DNA of 64,000 nt, from positions 57,136,932 to 57,200,931 of the forward strand of contig CM048844.1 of assembly GCA_026545765.1 (NCBI GenBank), written 5' to 3'. This DNA is from Plantago major (lineage: Eukaryota > Streptophyta > Magnoliopsida > Lamiales > Plantaginaceae). The notes under the pieces were generated by a model, which had not been told where the DNA came from, made no database searches, and worked only from the letters and a program-made list of their open reading frames with translations. Shown here in pieces: positions 32,793-44,912 of this stretch. Position 1 is the stretch's first letter. Every line of letters starts with the position of its first letter. The position numbers and the translations under genes were made by a program.

Positions 32793-35700
32793 TTAAAAGT
32801 TGTCCTTGGCTTGACGAATAGCACCTAAGGCCTCTGCATCATCTGCAGACTCCATAATCTTCAAGGAACGCCGGATTTCCTTACTTGAAGTGCGGAGGAA
32901 CGGATTGCACAACTTCTCTTTCTTTAATGAGGTTGGGATCTAAAATACATGAATGTCAACCAAAATTTATCATTGAGAACAGAAAATAAGGGATGTAGAA
33001 ACAGAAAAGGCGCACAGAAACACCAAGTCACAATTCACATAGTAGTCCTCAAAGTTCATGCAGCCAGAAACAAGTATATGTGGGTCTGTGACATGCAATT
33101 TTTTCTTTTTCGTTCTTTCTTTTATTCAAACTTTTACAATCAGCTCGAGTAAATTCAGCATTAACATTCAATAGGTAATGAAAGGCCACATAGTTCATGC
33201 TGCACACATCAAGGCAATATTTCTGCAAACTTTCTCATCATGTACTTCAAATGTAAAACCATTACTAATGAATAAATCCCAAGAACGCATAGTAAAGCAC
33301 TGCACAGTCGCATAAAACTGAATCTGCATAAGAAGTTCGTGTATATGGAAATCATTTAAGGAAATACCGTTGGTAAGCCCTTGTTCCGCAGGTGTGCAAT
33401 GTGCGCAGCAAAGGATTGCAACTCCTTATTTCCAGGCTCTATAGCCAGTGCAAATCTGGAGTTACTCTGTTTAGCAGGTCACCCAATTACAGTCCCATAG
33501 AGAAATCAGCTTAAGAAATTCAAGATAGGAATGAGATGCTGATGTAACTTACCAGTGTGTATTCATGACCACAATATACATCAGTATCATCTGGCAGTGA
33601 TACAATTTTCCTCAGGGAAGAGAGCATCTATTAAGCAAAATATAATTTCGTGAATTTATATATAGTTCATAAAATCTGATCTGCAATATAATAAGTGTTT
33701 GAGACTTTTAGATTATCAACATGTGGCTCAAAGTGTGATAGGGGGTCATCAAAGAGAAACAGAACCGGGGCACTAGCATATCCCATAAGGGATGATCCTA
33801 ACCTGTTGGAATGCTTGGGGGTATAAATCAAAGGGCAAAACAAGTTGAGATCTTAACAGGGCCTCAAAGAGATCATATCATATGTAGCCGTCTTACAGGA
33901 AACTAGAGTTAAAAAAGAAGCTGCAGCAGGTTATGAGAACAATTATGAGCCAATGCTCACATCACAACTATGAGAACGATCAGAATATTCACATTATTTG
34001 GGATATGAAGATGGTTCATGTGAACGTCATTTCATGCACGGGGCATACTTAAGTAACATCAGAAGGTAGAAATGCACTTCAGAGCTGTCTATGGTTTCAA
34101 TGCGTGGAATAAAGAGCAGTGGATCTTAGAATGGCAGTTAAGTATCTCAGGCAAAGCATTCACAAATATCATTGTTTTCTTAAAAGAAAACTGAACTCAT
34201 AGAGCCAGCAAAGAGTGTGAACTGCAATTGAAAAGATATCAAAGCCACCATCCATACTCCCTGGTTCTTAAACAGCAGACATATCTTTTCCTTTATTTCA
34301 TACAAAATCAACATGGAAACATAATATTATAGCAAGACATGGATCTGATATTACGAAAAGTACCACTTCCATTTTATATTGTAAGTTGTACAGATATATT
34401 ATTAGCAGCATATTCTGCAAAATGAACTATATTATTCAACAGAGAATATCAGGAACTAGGAATCAATCATCAGGAGTAAAAACCAAACCAGTTGGGGAAA
34501 GGCATCATTGGGTCACACAAATAGCAACTTTAAAGATAATATATTTCATAGAACTTGAATAAAATCATAAAATCACCTGCTCTGGGGTTCCTTCGAAAAG
34601 TTTACCACATGATAAACTGAACAAAGTATCGCCTGTAAAAATTGACTTTGACCCGGGAAAGTAGAAGCTAATATGTCCTGATTGCAACATAAACAACGAC
34701 AGATGTAAGACAAAAAAAAAAAAAAAAAAAAAATTTAATAAAACAACAGCAACAACAATAATAATTGCAGTCAATACTTTAAGTTAACATGTTTACAGAA
34801 GGAAATGTTATTGGCAAATGGCAATGCGACTGTCCCAATGACTACTTGACTAGATGTATGTTACAGGCTTACAGCCAATGAGTAAAAATGCAGTCTGTAT
34901 GAAAAGACCCTCTATAAATGAGGGACTAGATGATTTGAATCCTTAGATGAAGATCAAGAAAGAGGTCAACTGTTCATTTTGCTAGAAAATGTATGACTTC
35001 AATTTAAATTACACTGCGTAACACCATGAAGTTTCAGTCAAGTATTAAGCTCACTCGGCATACTTATATAACTGGGTTCGAGTATTAAGCTCACTCGGCA
35101 TACTTATATAACTGGGTTCGAGTATTAAGCTCACTCGGCATACTTATATAACTGGGTAAACACCATGGATATTGTAAGCACATATATCTTTGTACTTGCA
35201 CCAAATGTTCCCATTGTACAAAATTTAAGTTTAAAATATAAGTCCAGATGCACAAGTTTAAACAGATGGAGGAGACTCAAATTGTAACGCAAGATAGACA
35301 AAAACAAAGAAGCAATAAAAGTACTTTATTATCTTGCATGAAAATATGAGACCTATTGTCAATCATACATGTTTTTCTTGAAATCTATGTGGTTAACTCA
35401 AGAATACAAAACCAAGATTTTGCAAATGACACGAAATAACATAATTTAAATCAAGCCCAAGAACTACTGTTTGATCCTCTCACAAATAATACTGAAGAAT
35501 CTAATTACAACCTCTTGTATGACCAGGAGTCATCATAATTACCACCTCATGGCTCGCAAACATCCATTTGTCTCCATCATTAAGAGCTATGTCAATGCCA
35601 GGAATTCTTTCCTTGTCTGAACCTGATCCAATGACCTGTAAGAACATATAACGAGGCAGTCCTTGGATTAATATAGTGTAGAGAACTGAACCAATATAAT

Positions 35701-38700
35701 TTTGTATGTGTCTGTTAAGGAAATTAGAATTTGTGACATTAAAATTTGACTATGCATGTGGAAATAGAGTACATTCATTATGCTACAGGCAAATTTGATG
35801 CATCAAGGAAGAAATCATAGAAAAAATCCAGTAGATAGACTAATAATCAATGACTCTAAGCTGGCCAAGGGAGGGACGTCGTCATAGGGTCCACATGCAT
35901 AGAAACCCTTGATAAAGACACATAACATGTGAAATTGTGAACCCTAAGAATTCTATCCAAAAATTTCAGTAATCTAATAATGCATCCAGGTACAACTCCC
36001 GACTGGAATCTCACAATTTCTACAGGAGGTGGGAGGATGTGCGCATATACAGCTGTAAAATAACAGACCATTTAACCAAGGATATTAATAGCTTGCTGTA
36101 AACTGAATTATGACTGCCTTATGCATCTCCAGACAGAGAAGCTGGCAACACCTCAGGGCTAGATTCAGATAATGCAGCTCAACCTCCACTTTCCCACTCT
36201 CTAATTCAGGTGAGAAAAATTTATAGCACAATAATGTAGTTTCTCCCCCGAATTCTCCCTCACACAGCAGAACTCCATACCCTGCAGAACTTCGAAAAGC
36301 AACCATGTCCGGAACATCAGAAACAAGGAACAGATCTAATTGGAAGTTGAATATAGATGACTTTTGTTGGTAGCATACTAGCGTTAGTGTGGTTAATGAC
36401 TTAATGTCCATTTAAGTTTCAGACTTCTCTGATTAATGTGTCCACTTATCTAATAGATACTTATATTAAGTTTTTGCAGCTGGTTGCACCTCCACAACAG
36501 CTAAACGTGCAAGCAGTTAGGTTTATAGATTTTTTTTTCCAACATCTCGTGACATCATTGCTTAATTTGATGTTCTACGGAACTCTGCTATGTGATCAGA
36601 GGAAAAGTAACATGACAAAATATGATCACACATGTAGGTTTGAAATCTAGAGAATGTATTCGGTAGATTACAGCTCAGAGTTGTCAGCATATGATTACCA
36701 GGAACTAAGAGTTGAAGCAATGTGCATAATTCCCCAAGAAAAAATGAACCCCATGTGATTGCAACTCAATCAATATAACAAAATTACCATGCCATTTAGC
36801 AATCAACTAGAAGCTGCAAGCACAAGAGCAAAATTTTCCATCTCCCCCTCTCCAATATTTCATTATGTATACAGTATATGCAAATATTAATATTCCGCTA
36901 AGAGACCATTTGACATGAATGAAATGCGAAACGAGTTTCTGAAATAGAATCAAAAGTTACAAACTACAGCCCCTTAGATTAATGATGTGCCATCTGACTT
37001 GCAAACTTAACAGAGCAATATATGGCTAGAAATCAGAAAGATTGCCTGGCATCCCAGAATAATGATCTTTCTAGTAATAACTGCCACTGTTATAGGTTTA
37101 CAGCTCACACAGATGTCTAGTATTGTCTGTTTATGGCGTGAAACCACCATGAAGCCATGTTTGAGCTGGAAAGCAGACTCGGTCTTATTCTTATACTGAC
37201 ATTACCTAGTTAATCATGGTATCGAGTGCATGGTTGGAAATAAACTAGGAGTGGACCACATTATTAGATGAACACCCCTATTCAACAACTCCACATGAAG
37301 TACGATGAACTAGTGCAGGCATATAAATACATGTTTCAATGTGTTGGTGCACGTGACTGTCATTTACTACAAAAGGTGACAACAACATACCTTTGCACCA
37401 TACCTGGCTTTTAAATCCAAATTACCGCCAGTATGATCATGATGATGATGAGTGTTCAGTATGTAATTCAGATTCCAATTTTTCCTGTTCAGTGCGTTGA
37501 TAATGGGAACTGACTCGGAGGGATCAACTACTCCAACCGTTCCAGTATTAACATCATGTAATATATAGGCATAGTTATCTTGAAGGCATGGTACCTATGA
37601 TAAATATACACACATATTAATCACATAGATTGTGCACATAGGGAAAACACCTACTTCGCAAAAATAATATGCATGCATAATCAAGATGCTCGTATGGAGA
37701 ATATTGGACTTCTACTAGAAGACATACATACAAACACACAGATGTAGAAAGTAAAGCCAGGATGATTGTTTGAGGGACATCGAAGGAGGCAGCCAAGTTT
37801 CAACTTAAACTATATACATAATCATCTTGGATGTTTTTTTTTTCCCTAGACTGGCAGCGAGACCTAGAGTTTTGGCTGACAGCTACAGCTGTAATGTAGT
37901 ATATGACATCAAACATACTTCAGTTCCTTAATGCCGCCCAGAAATATGAAGCTCAAGAAAATTCAGACACTATGTTGGTTGCCATGTAGGTGACTCACCA
38001 GTTCAATTTGCAAACTATTTGATGAATTGGTGATGCTGCAGAAATTGGAAACTCCACTAACAGTCCGGCTAACACTACGCAAGGTCTTGAATGGCATGGA
38101 GAAAAGCCTCATAAACCCGTACAAAAGATTCTTTCTTAGGCAAAGTTGTCTCATTCCAGGCCACACGCATAGCTCTGATCCCTTCTGAGGTAAAGAAAAC
38201 CATTAAAAAAGACCAAGGCAGATGAATATAAATCATCAGTCATTCTCTTACCTACAAACACTATGTTATTGTAAATCAAATCTTAAGGTACTCAATCTGA
38301 TGCACAATTTTCTGACAAAATTCATGAATTTATGTTACCCACACGACTAAAAAATATATGAACATAAAGAAAAATTCCAGTAGAGCTAAAAGCAATTCCC
38401 AATCAATACGCAGGCACGCGTGTGGAAATAGCATTCATGAGAATCGTAAATACTCTAACCTAGAAAATTATGGTAAATCTAGCCTTAAGTTGTTGAAACA
38501 GCAAACATATGGACCTTAAAAACAGATTTCCGATGAATTAATGTGAGAAAAATATACGGAATTCCCAATCAATACATACATACACTCGTATTGTGTATGA
38601 TTAACAATATACATTAAGTAACAAGTGTGGAAAGCTGAGACACCCGTACCCAAGAGCTCTTGGGTTCGATCCCCGAAATGGATAATTTATTTCTCTGTAT

Positions 38701-39124
38701 AGAGAATGATTGAAATGATTAGAGATTTATTGATGACAAAATTTGTCCAATACTAATAAAAAAAAAAAAAAAAACAAGTGTGGAACTAAACAAACAACCA
38801 GAAAATTAGTGATTTAACAGTATGCATTTACAATAATCTTCTATCTCTATAGTATAGTGAAAATGATGAGAAATGGGAGTAAATGAAGAATAAATAGTTG
38901 AGATAACAAAATTGAAAGCATAAACCCTAGTATAACAAATGAAAATATGAATCAGATCATGCGAAAAGCTGAAAATCGAATCGAATCGAAAAATATTATG
39001 AGTAGGAATAATATAATAAATGGAAATGAAAATGAGATACCGCAGATCGAGGGACAGAAACCATGGCCTTGGTAGCTCGTAAAGCTGTTCTACATAGAAT
39101 CATTTGCTTCTGCTGTTGTTGCAT
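32793..39124 (-). CDS. GLX2: Glyoxalase II (hydroxyacylglutathione hydrolase), 339 aa, eight exons
   Basis: Hydrolyses S-lactoylglutathione to lactate and glutathione, the second step of methylglyoxal detoxification. Exons: 39041-39124, 37999-38184, 37391-37594, 35512-35635, 34577-34677, 33553-33627, 33368-33466 and 32793-32939. All have GT..AG borders and matching phases, 1020 bp including TAA 32793-32795. A metallo-beta-lactamase fold is indicated by [10 protein letters not shown] (residues 138-147, metal site), GHTRG (His197), FTGDTLF (Asp216) and YCGHEYT (His254). The C-terminal glyoxalase II domain includes CNPFLR. The N-terminus (Gln-rich, then [11 protein letters not shown]) and the conserved [11 protein letters not shown] block resemble plant mitochondrial-type enzymes (Arabidopsis GLX2-4/2-5), so mitochondrial import is likely. 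Length fits that group. Met21 (GCCATGG context) is an alternative start. Intron 1 holds a SINE; the 834-bp intron 34678-35511 holds a 40-bp tandem repeat. No lesions seen. Confidence 0.93.
35041..35157. repeat. Three near-perfect 40-bp tandem repeats in a glyoxalase II intron
   Basis: Units 35041-35080, 35081-35120 and 35121-35157 (partial) are identical where they overlap, starting AGTATTAAGCTCACTCGGCA. No spacers lie between them, so it is not a CRISPR array. Confidence 0.98.
38633..38773 (+). mobile_element. SINE with poly(A) tail in intron 1 of the glyoxalase II gene
   Basis: A tRNA-like B box GGTTCGATCCCC is followed by an A-rich tail of about 17 A. Flanking 12-bp target duplications ACAAGTGTGGAA lie at 38621-38632 and 38774-38785. 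It is 141 bp; the A box region is weak, so the copy is probably 5'-truncated. Antisense to the host gene. Confidence 0.85.
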
Positions 39125-39135
39125 CTTCCTTTCAT
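39100..39135 (-). other. Short upstream ORF overlapping the glyoxalase II start
   Basis: ATG 39133-39135 opens an 11-codon ORF ([11 protein letters not shown]) in another frame, ending at TGA 39100-39102, across the first main-frame ATG (39122-39124) and Met8. It would lie in the leader if transcription begins upstream. Confidence 0.5.
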
Positions 39136-39298
39136 CTTCTTTTCGATTTCTTTTCTTTAATTCTTTTCCTTTTTTCAGATACTCATTTCAACTTTGAGAG
39201 AGAGAATGATTACGCAGGCGTAGTGACAGACATAGTACCACCACACACACTAACGGGGACCACATCACATTTAAGTTCCGAATTCAATTACCCGCAGG

Positions 39299-40037
39299 TA
39301 GGGGTGTGCAAAAAATCCGCCCGTCCGACCCACCCGCACAAACCGTCCGCCCGACCCACCCGCACCCGCCAACTAATTTTTTTTAAAAAAAATTTGTTGG
39401 GTTAAATTTTTTTTAACCCGCAATTGGTGGGTGGGTGGTGGGTTGGATGGGTGCAACCTGCGACCCACCCGTCTTATTATGTATGTATGTGTGTGTTTGT
39501 GATTTTAAGTCTAAAGCGAACCCATCCGGCTATAGAAGTTGCATCTTGACTCATGTTGTTAAGTATAGTCTAAGTAAGCCTATAGCTCCTCTTTAACCAC
39601 TCTTTCGTCTTCATTTTTGCACTCATCATTCGTCTATCTTAGTTTATGTCATGTATTCAAGAAAAATAACACAAGTTGGCAACTACTCGAATCAACATTT
39701 CATTCATTATTGCTTGAAAATCTTTAAAATGTAGTAAAGAAGGAAAATTACTTTGAAAGAATCACTACTCATTGATCAAAACATACCCACTGTTGCTGTT
39801 TTTTTTTTTTTTTTGCTTGTACATCTACTTCTACACAGACACAAGTTACAAGTTTTTACTACATCCATTTTTATCTATACTCACCTGCCAATCCGCCCGC
39901 CACTCGCCCACCATTTTTATCACCCGAACTGCCGCGGGTTGTAAAAATATTCTACCCGCCTCGGTTTATAATCATAATCACCCGCTATAGGTGGGTCGGT
40001 TTGATTTTTCGTTAATACCCGCCCGCGCTCACCCCTA
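39299..40037. mobile_element. Non-autonomous hAT element (739 bp)
   Basis: Terminal inverted repeats TAGGGGTGTGC / GCTCACCCCTA and the 8-bp target duplication CCCGCAGG at 39291-39298 and 40038-40045. Both subterminal regions are rich in ACCCGCCCGC-type words, a known pattern for plant hAT MITEs. No transposase ORF. Confidence 0.93.
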
Positions 40038-40102
40038 CCCGCAGGACCGAACACACGTTTTAAAAGAAAAATAAATAAGGTAGGAGAGATGGTAATAAAG
40101 TA

Positions 40103-40334
40103 CTTCCTCCGTCCCGACACAAGCTTCACACTTTGACTTTTTACAGTCAAACTTTTCCAACTTTAACTATGAATTAGTCTGGAATCGCAAACGTAAAATA
40201 TTCAGTTAAATTATATAATGAAACTTTAGGGCATAAAATTTCGTTAATTTAATTGAAAATTTTACATTTTCGGTTTAAGATTAATCCGTAGTCAATGTTG
40301 GAAAAGTTTGACTACAAAAAGTCAAAGTGGGAAG
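40103..40334. mobile_element. Stowaway-type MITE truncated by copia element B
   Basis: Preceded by TA (40101-40102), starts CTTCCTCCGTCCCGACAC. The subterminal word CACTTTGACTTTTT recurs inverted at the right end (AAAAAGTCAAAGTG). The last roughly 20 bp of the expected right terminus are missing, because the element B LTR begins at 40335. Confidence 0.85.
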
Positions 40335-41944
40335 TGTTAGGAATATCTGTTTAGATTTTGATCAGCAACCTAATGACTTATCTTAGCTCAGAAAGGTGGT
40401 TAGTACCCTTGGTTCACTTGAACACTGTAAAAGAGGAAAATCACTAAGTATGATAGTCTAGCAAATCTTGTATAGGATGTTAGGTCTCTGAATGTAATTT
40501 TTATTTCCTTAAAGAAGACCAAGAAGAATGCATCCAGCAGGAGAGTTCAACCAATTTTGAAGTTTTAAAGACTGCATAAGATTGTTGAAGACAAAGGTTA
40601 TCAGATACCTATGTCCAGATATCTTTGATAAACAAGTGTTTCTCAATAAACAAGTTTTGCAAAAGATATCTGAGAACGCAAGGTTTCTGAACGAGGAAAA
40701 GTGCCCACAGATATCTACACTCAGATACCTTGGATAAAACTATGTTTTTCTGGGAAACAATTTTCAAAAGGTATCTGGAGATGAGAAGGTCTCTGGAAAG
40801 GGACATGCAATGCTTCAGAAAGCGTGCATAGTTCCATTGGCACTACAGGACAAAAATAGTACAATGCAATAAATGCGTAGACAGAGACAGCTGAACAAAA
40901 GAGGAAATCTCTGAAAAGAGACAACGTCTTCTGCAGTACTATTTTCAGATATTAATAGTTTGAATTTCATTAAACCTAACAGATACTATTCAAACGGCAT
41001 GATTTTCAACTATAAATATCAACACTTAGAATGGTTGAAACACACACAGATTTTACACACTGAAAATACCAAGCCTCTCTGAGAATACATCTAGTGGTAT
41101 TTTTCTCTCAAGCATACAAGTCTTCAACCTACTTATTCTTCAGCTTACAGTTGCGACTAAGCTCTTGAATTCTAAGTAGCACGAAAGTTCTGAGTGTCCT
41201 GATCCTTAACAAGCATTGCTATCTGTGAAGGAGTTGAATCAAAAGATCAAGTATCTGAGATTCATTCTCTAGAACATTTATCATAGACTTGGGTCAGTAA
41301 AGAACATATCACCACACATTGTGAAGTGTGTTAAGTGACTCTTGTTTAAGAAGGTAGTATTACATAACTGTAGAAGTTATTAATCTACCAAACCTGACAA
41401 ACTACCTTAACCAATACCTTAAACGCGGAGTATGGGAAGTACTTAGTTTGGGAAACTAAGGAATAACTCCAAGGTTCTCGAGCAGGAAGTACTTAGTTTG
41501 GAAAACTAAGGAATTTCAAAGGTTTCGAGTATAGGAAGTACTCAATGAAAGCGAGGAATAACTCGGGGGAACACTTGGTTGGGAACCTAGTGTATTTAGG
41601 AATCGAGAGAAGATATTTGTAAGGTGAACTCAATTATCTGTCTTAGTGGATTCTAGGTCTGAGAAAGGCCGAAGTGGATTAGTTGAAGGATTACGCCACC
41701 TTCAGATACCACTATAAAGATCAGTGTTATTTACTTTCTGCAATTTATTACTTGCTTTATTTACCTTGCTGAGTATTTACACATATTTTGCTGAGCACGT
41801 GCACTTATCACAGAAAAGTCTTCCGCTCTCTGAAATTAAGTATCAGATATCTTCACAATCTGAGAAATTGTGTTTATCGACAAAAGTTATAAAAGACTAT
41901 TCATGCCCCCTCTAGCTTTTTTCCTCGCGTTATCTGGACCAACA
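40335..41944 (+). repeat. 5' LTR of element B (1610 bp)
   Basis: TGTTAGGAATATCTG to TCTGGACCAACA, followed by the PBS. TATAAATATC at 41011-41020 is the probable LTR TATA box. Repeated AAGTACTTAGTTTGG words lie near 41427-41510. Confidence 0.93.
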
Positions 41945-41946
41945 AG

Positions 41947-41958
41947 TGGTATCAGAGC
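41947..41958 (+). promoter_or_regulatory. Primer binding site, element B
   Basis: TGGTATCAGAGC, complementary to the 3' end of plant initiator methionine tRNA, 2 nt after the LTR. Confidence 0.95.
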
Positions 41959-42062
41959 AGGAGGTTCCCAAGCCTTCTGCACTGAACCTAGATCCCAGAT
42001 AAGTGCCCACTAACTGCTTTTCACCTACACTTGATTTGTCTGTTTAGTGTGTTTGCTGCAGG

Positions 42063-42950
42063 ATGTCTTTAAGGTGACACTCCAATTCTCAAGCCAGAGA
42101 ATTATGAGAAATGGAAGAACAACATGATGCTCCACCTAGAAGCCATCAGTGATGAAATGATCGAAGTAATAAAGAATGGCCCCATAGTCATTCAACAACT
42201 CAAGCAGGTCATGGATGTTTCTAATGGTAGAGACAGAGTTCCCATTGATGAAGAACCAAGTGGTGGTTCCTCACAAACAGGTGCTTCAACCAATGGAAGA
42301 CCTACTGGTCAAGTTATTTACGAGCCAAAGCCCAGAGATCTCTGGACATCGGAAGATGCCAAGAGAAATCGACTGGATGGTCAGGCTCGCAATATCATCA
42401 TACGTTCCACTCCAGAGCACATACGGTAAACTGGGGTGCAAAAGCGAAAGTGGCCCGCAAGATTGAGGAAATCTGCCATCGAAAAACAAAGGAAAATAAG
42501 TTCGAAGTTTTGAAGCTCAAATTCCAAAACTTTAAACAAGGTCCCACAAAGACTCTTGAAGAACTAGATTTCCGGTTCACAACATTGATGAGTGAAATGG
42601 CTGCACTTGGTGAAAGTGAGAGATACTCTAACTCTGAAAAGGTGAAGACTATCGTGAGAAGCTTGAATCAAAACTGGGAACACACTCAGTATTTTTATTT
42701 CAACCAAGTAATGCCAAATATCACTCCAGTAGAACTCTTTTCCCACTTAGCTACTGTCAACTATGAAACTACTCAGAGAGAACAAACAATTGCTGAGAAA
42801 GTTCACAATGTTGCTTTAGTAACACAAGGTACTTCTGAAAAGAAGGATACCAAGGAAATGACTGAGGAAGATGCTCTTGCTGTAAGCAAATGAGAAAATA
42901 TGTCAGTTGGGAGATTGAGAAAAGAAAAGCCAAAGAGAAGCTGAAAAAGC
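42063..42950 (+). pseudogene. gag: Copia gag, element B, frameshifted and truncated
   Basis: ATG 42063 is followed by an extra G that shifts the frame after four codons (compare element C, MSLSDAPILKPENYEKW). The downstream frame has the UBN2-type gag core (NMMLHLEAISDEM; LKLKFQNFKQGP; LDFRFTTLMSEM). Another frameshift falls near 42425 (TAA after HIR). The N-terminal half ends near 42950, where the sequence jumps from the region before the zinc knuckle to the region after the protease active site (TIEFGNLKFG in C). About 1.8 kb present in element C is therefore missing, including the CCHC knuckle and the protease Asp. Confidence 0.88.
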
Positions 42951-43242
42951 ACCATAGGATTTGGCAATCTGAAGTTTGGAGCCCTTACAATCTCTGAAGT
43001 ACTACATGTAAAGGGATTGAAATATAATCTCCTAAGCATGAGTCAATTAGTAGACAAAGGGTACACTGTCAAGATCAAGTCAAAATCAGGTAAAAGTAAT
43101 TGACAATGAGTCAAAGCAGCATCTTGGTTGCTAGCGAAAAGGAAATCTTTATGTTCTTGTCGATTGGTCATCCGCCACAATGAAGAATGTCTCATGGTGA
43201 GTCAATCTGCCACATCAAGAAAACTGGCTATGGCATAAAAGA

Positions 43243-43384
43243 ATGAGTCACTTGAACTTCAAAACTCTGAACAAGCTAGCCAAGAAAGAATTGGTGGTTG
43301 GTTTACCCAAAATGGTATATAGAAAAGATGGTATATACTCAGCTTGCCAAATGGGAAAACAATCCAAAACATCTTTCAAGTCTA
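43243..43384 (+). pseudogene. GAG-pre-integrase fragment, element B
   Basis: Contains WHKRMSHLNFKTLNKLAKKE-type sequence and CQMGKQSKTSFKS, the segment before the integrase core. The frame then runs into foreign sequence at 43385. Confidence 0.8.
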
Positions 43385-43785
43385 CTTGGGGAAGAAGATC
43401 TATTATTATAATGCACAAACTGCCTACTAAAATTGAAAAAACGAGTCATTTTCCCTTAAGCAACAATCTGGTTTGCCTATTATTAAGTCTACTGGAGTTC
43501 CCTATGCCTATAAATGTGGTGCCCTTGTAACATTATCACTATTCGACATGAAAAAAATGAAGAGAATTGAGCAATTATTTGTAGACGGGTAAAACTTGTG
43601 TACAAGAGAAAGGTATTCTAAATAAGAGTAATACGTGGATTATACACCGCGTTAAAAAAGATATTAGACGAGTAATTGTTTTGCAAGTCTAGTTATAAGG
43701 GAAAGACGATCCCAAAGTTACACGCGTTATAAAAAGAGAAGTCTTTAGCCTTGCTTTTTAGTTGGGTACATAGGATCGCCACTGT
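43385..43785 (+). other. 401-bp foreign segment between pre-integrase and integrase core
   Basis: Replaces about 27 bp found at this site in element C. No similarity to copia sequence, no clear terminal repeats, stops in all frames. Collinear copia sequence resumes at AAATGTTACATATGG (43786). Confidence 0.7.
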
Positions 43786-43787
43786 AA

Positions 43788-44430
43788 ATGTTACATATGG
43801 ATCTTTTTGAATCCTCTGTAACTAGCTATGCAGGAAAAAAGTATGGTCTGGTTGTTGTTGATGATTACTCAAGATTCACTTGGGCTGTATTTCTCAAACA
43901 AAAATCTGATGCAAGGGTTGAGATACCCAACTTGCTGAATAAGCTTGAAGTCATGAAAAATGACAAGGTATCTGTAATCAGAACAGACCATGGTACTGAG
44001 TTTGTGAACCAGTACATAAAAAAGTTTTATACCTGCAAAGGTATACAACATCAACTATCTTCCGTAAGGACATCACAACAAAATGGTGTTGCTGAAAGGA
44101 AGAATAGGACCCTAAAAGAAGCAGCAAGAACAATGCTTGCGACCTTTGAAATAAGTGAAATCTATTGGGTTTAAGTACATTAACAGCCTGCTACACTCAA
44201 AATAGATGTTTGATTAACAAACACCATGACAAAACTCCTTATGAGTTTTTGATTGGTAGACCCCCTAGTATCAAACATCTAAAAGTGTTTGGTTGCAGAT
44301 GTTTTGTTCTTAACAATGGAAAAGAATACTTGAGAACATTTCAACCAAAAGCAGATGAAGGAGTATTTCTTGGTTATTCTCTGAATAGCAAAGCCTACAG
44401 AATCTACAACAAAAAGAATGCAAAAGATTG
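43788..44430 (+). pseudogene. pol: Copia integrase, element B
   Basis: The catalytic triad is visible: Asp in LLHMDLF, Asp in RTDHGTEF and Glu in QQNGVAERKNR. The frame stops at 44172-44174 after EIYWV and resumes one frame over at about 44180 (ACYTQNRCLINKHHDKTPYE), then KVFGCRCFVLNNG. It is thus a near-complete core with one frameshift and the upstream 401-bp replacement. Confidence 0.88.
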
Positions 44431-44912
44431 AAGAATCTGTTCATGTAGTCTTCTACGAAGGAAACAAGAAAGTACCCTTGAATGAAGAACTCTCAGATAG
44501 GTTCAAAGAGCTAATGATTAAAGATTCTGAAGAAGAATCCTCAAAAGGAAACAATTCTATCATTCACTTAGAGGATGAATCTGACGATGAAAAGCAACCA
44601 TTGCTTAGTAACAACCAGATGACTCTAAGACATGATGAAGAATTTCTATGAGAATTCCAAAAATGGAATAGGTTACTGAGAACCTTCATCATGAAGAGGT
44701 TTCTGAGAATGAGATTACTGAAAATTAAATTCCAAATACCTCTAACACTGAAAAAGTGTCAGATATCCATGGCATTTCCCATGAGTCAGATATCTCAGAT
44801 ACTGCACAAGTATCCTATCAAGATCATATTGATTCACATTCAGATCAAAATGATATTGATCCTACTAGTTCAAAACCCATTATGAAATGGATAAGAAATC
44901 ATCACCGAGGAT

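Noticed and set aside
35041-35157. Possible CRISPR array
   Set aside because: Direct tandem repeats without spacers, in a plant intron.
38655-38675. Possible tRNA gene (GGTTCGATCCCC)
   Set aside because: Only a B box is present, followed by a poly(A) tail and target duplications; it is a SINE.
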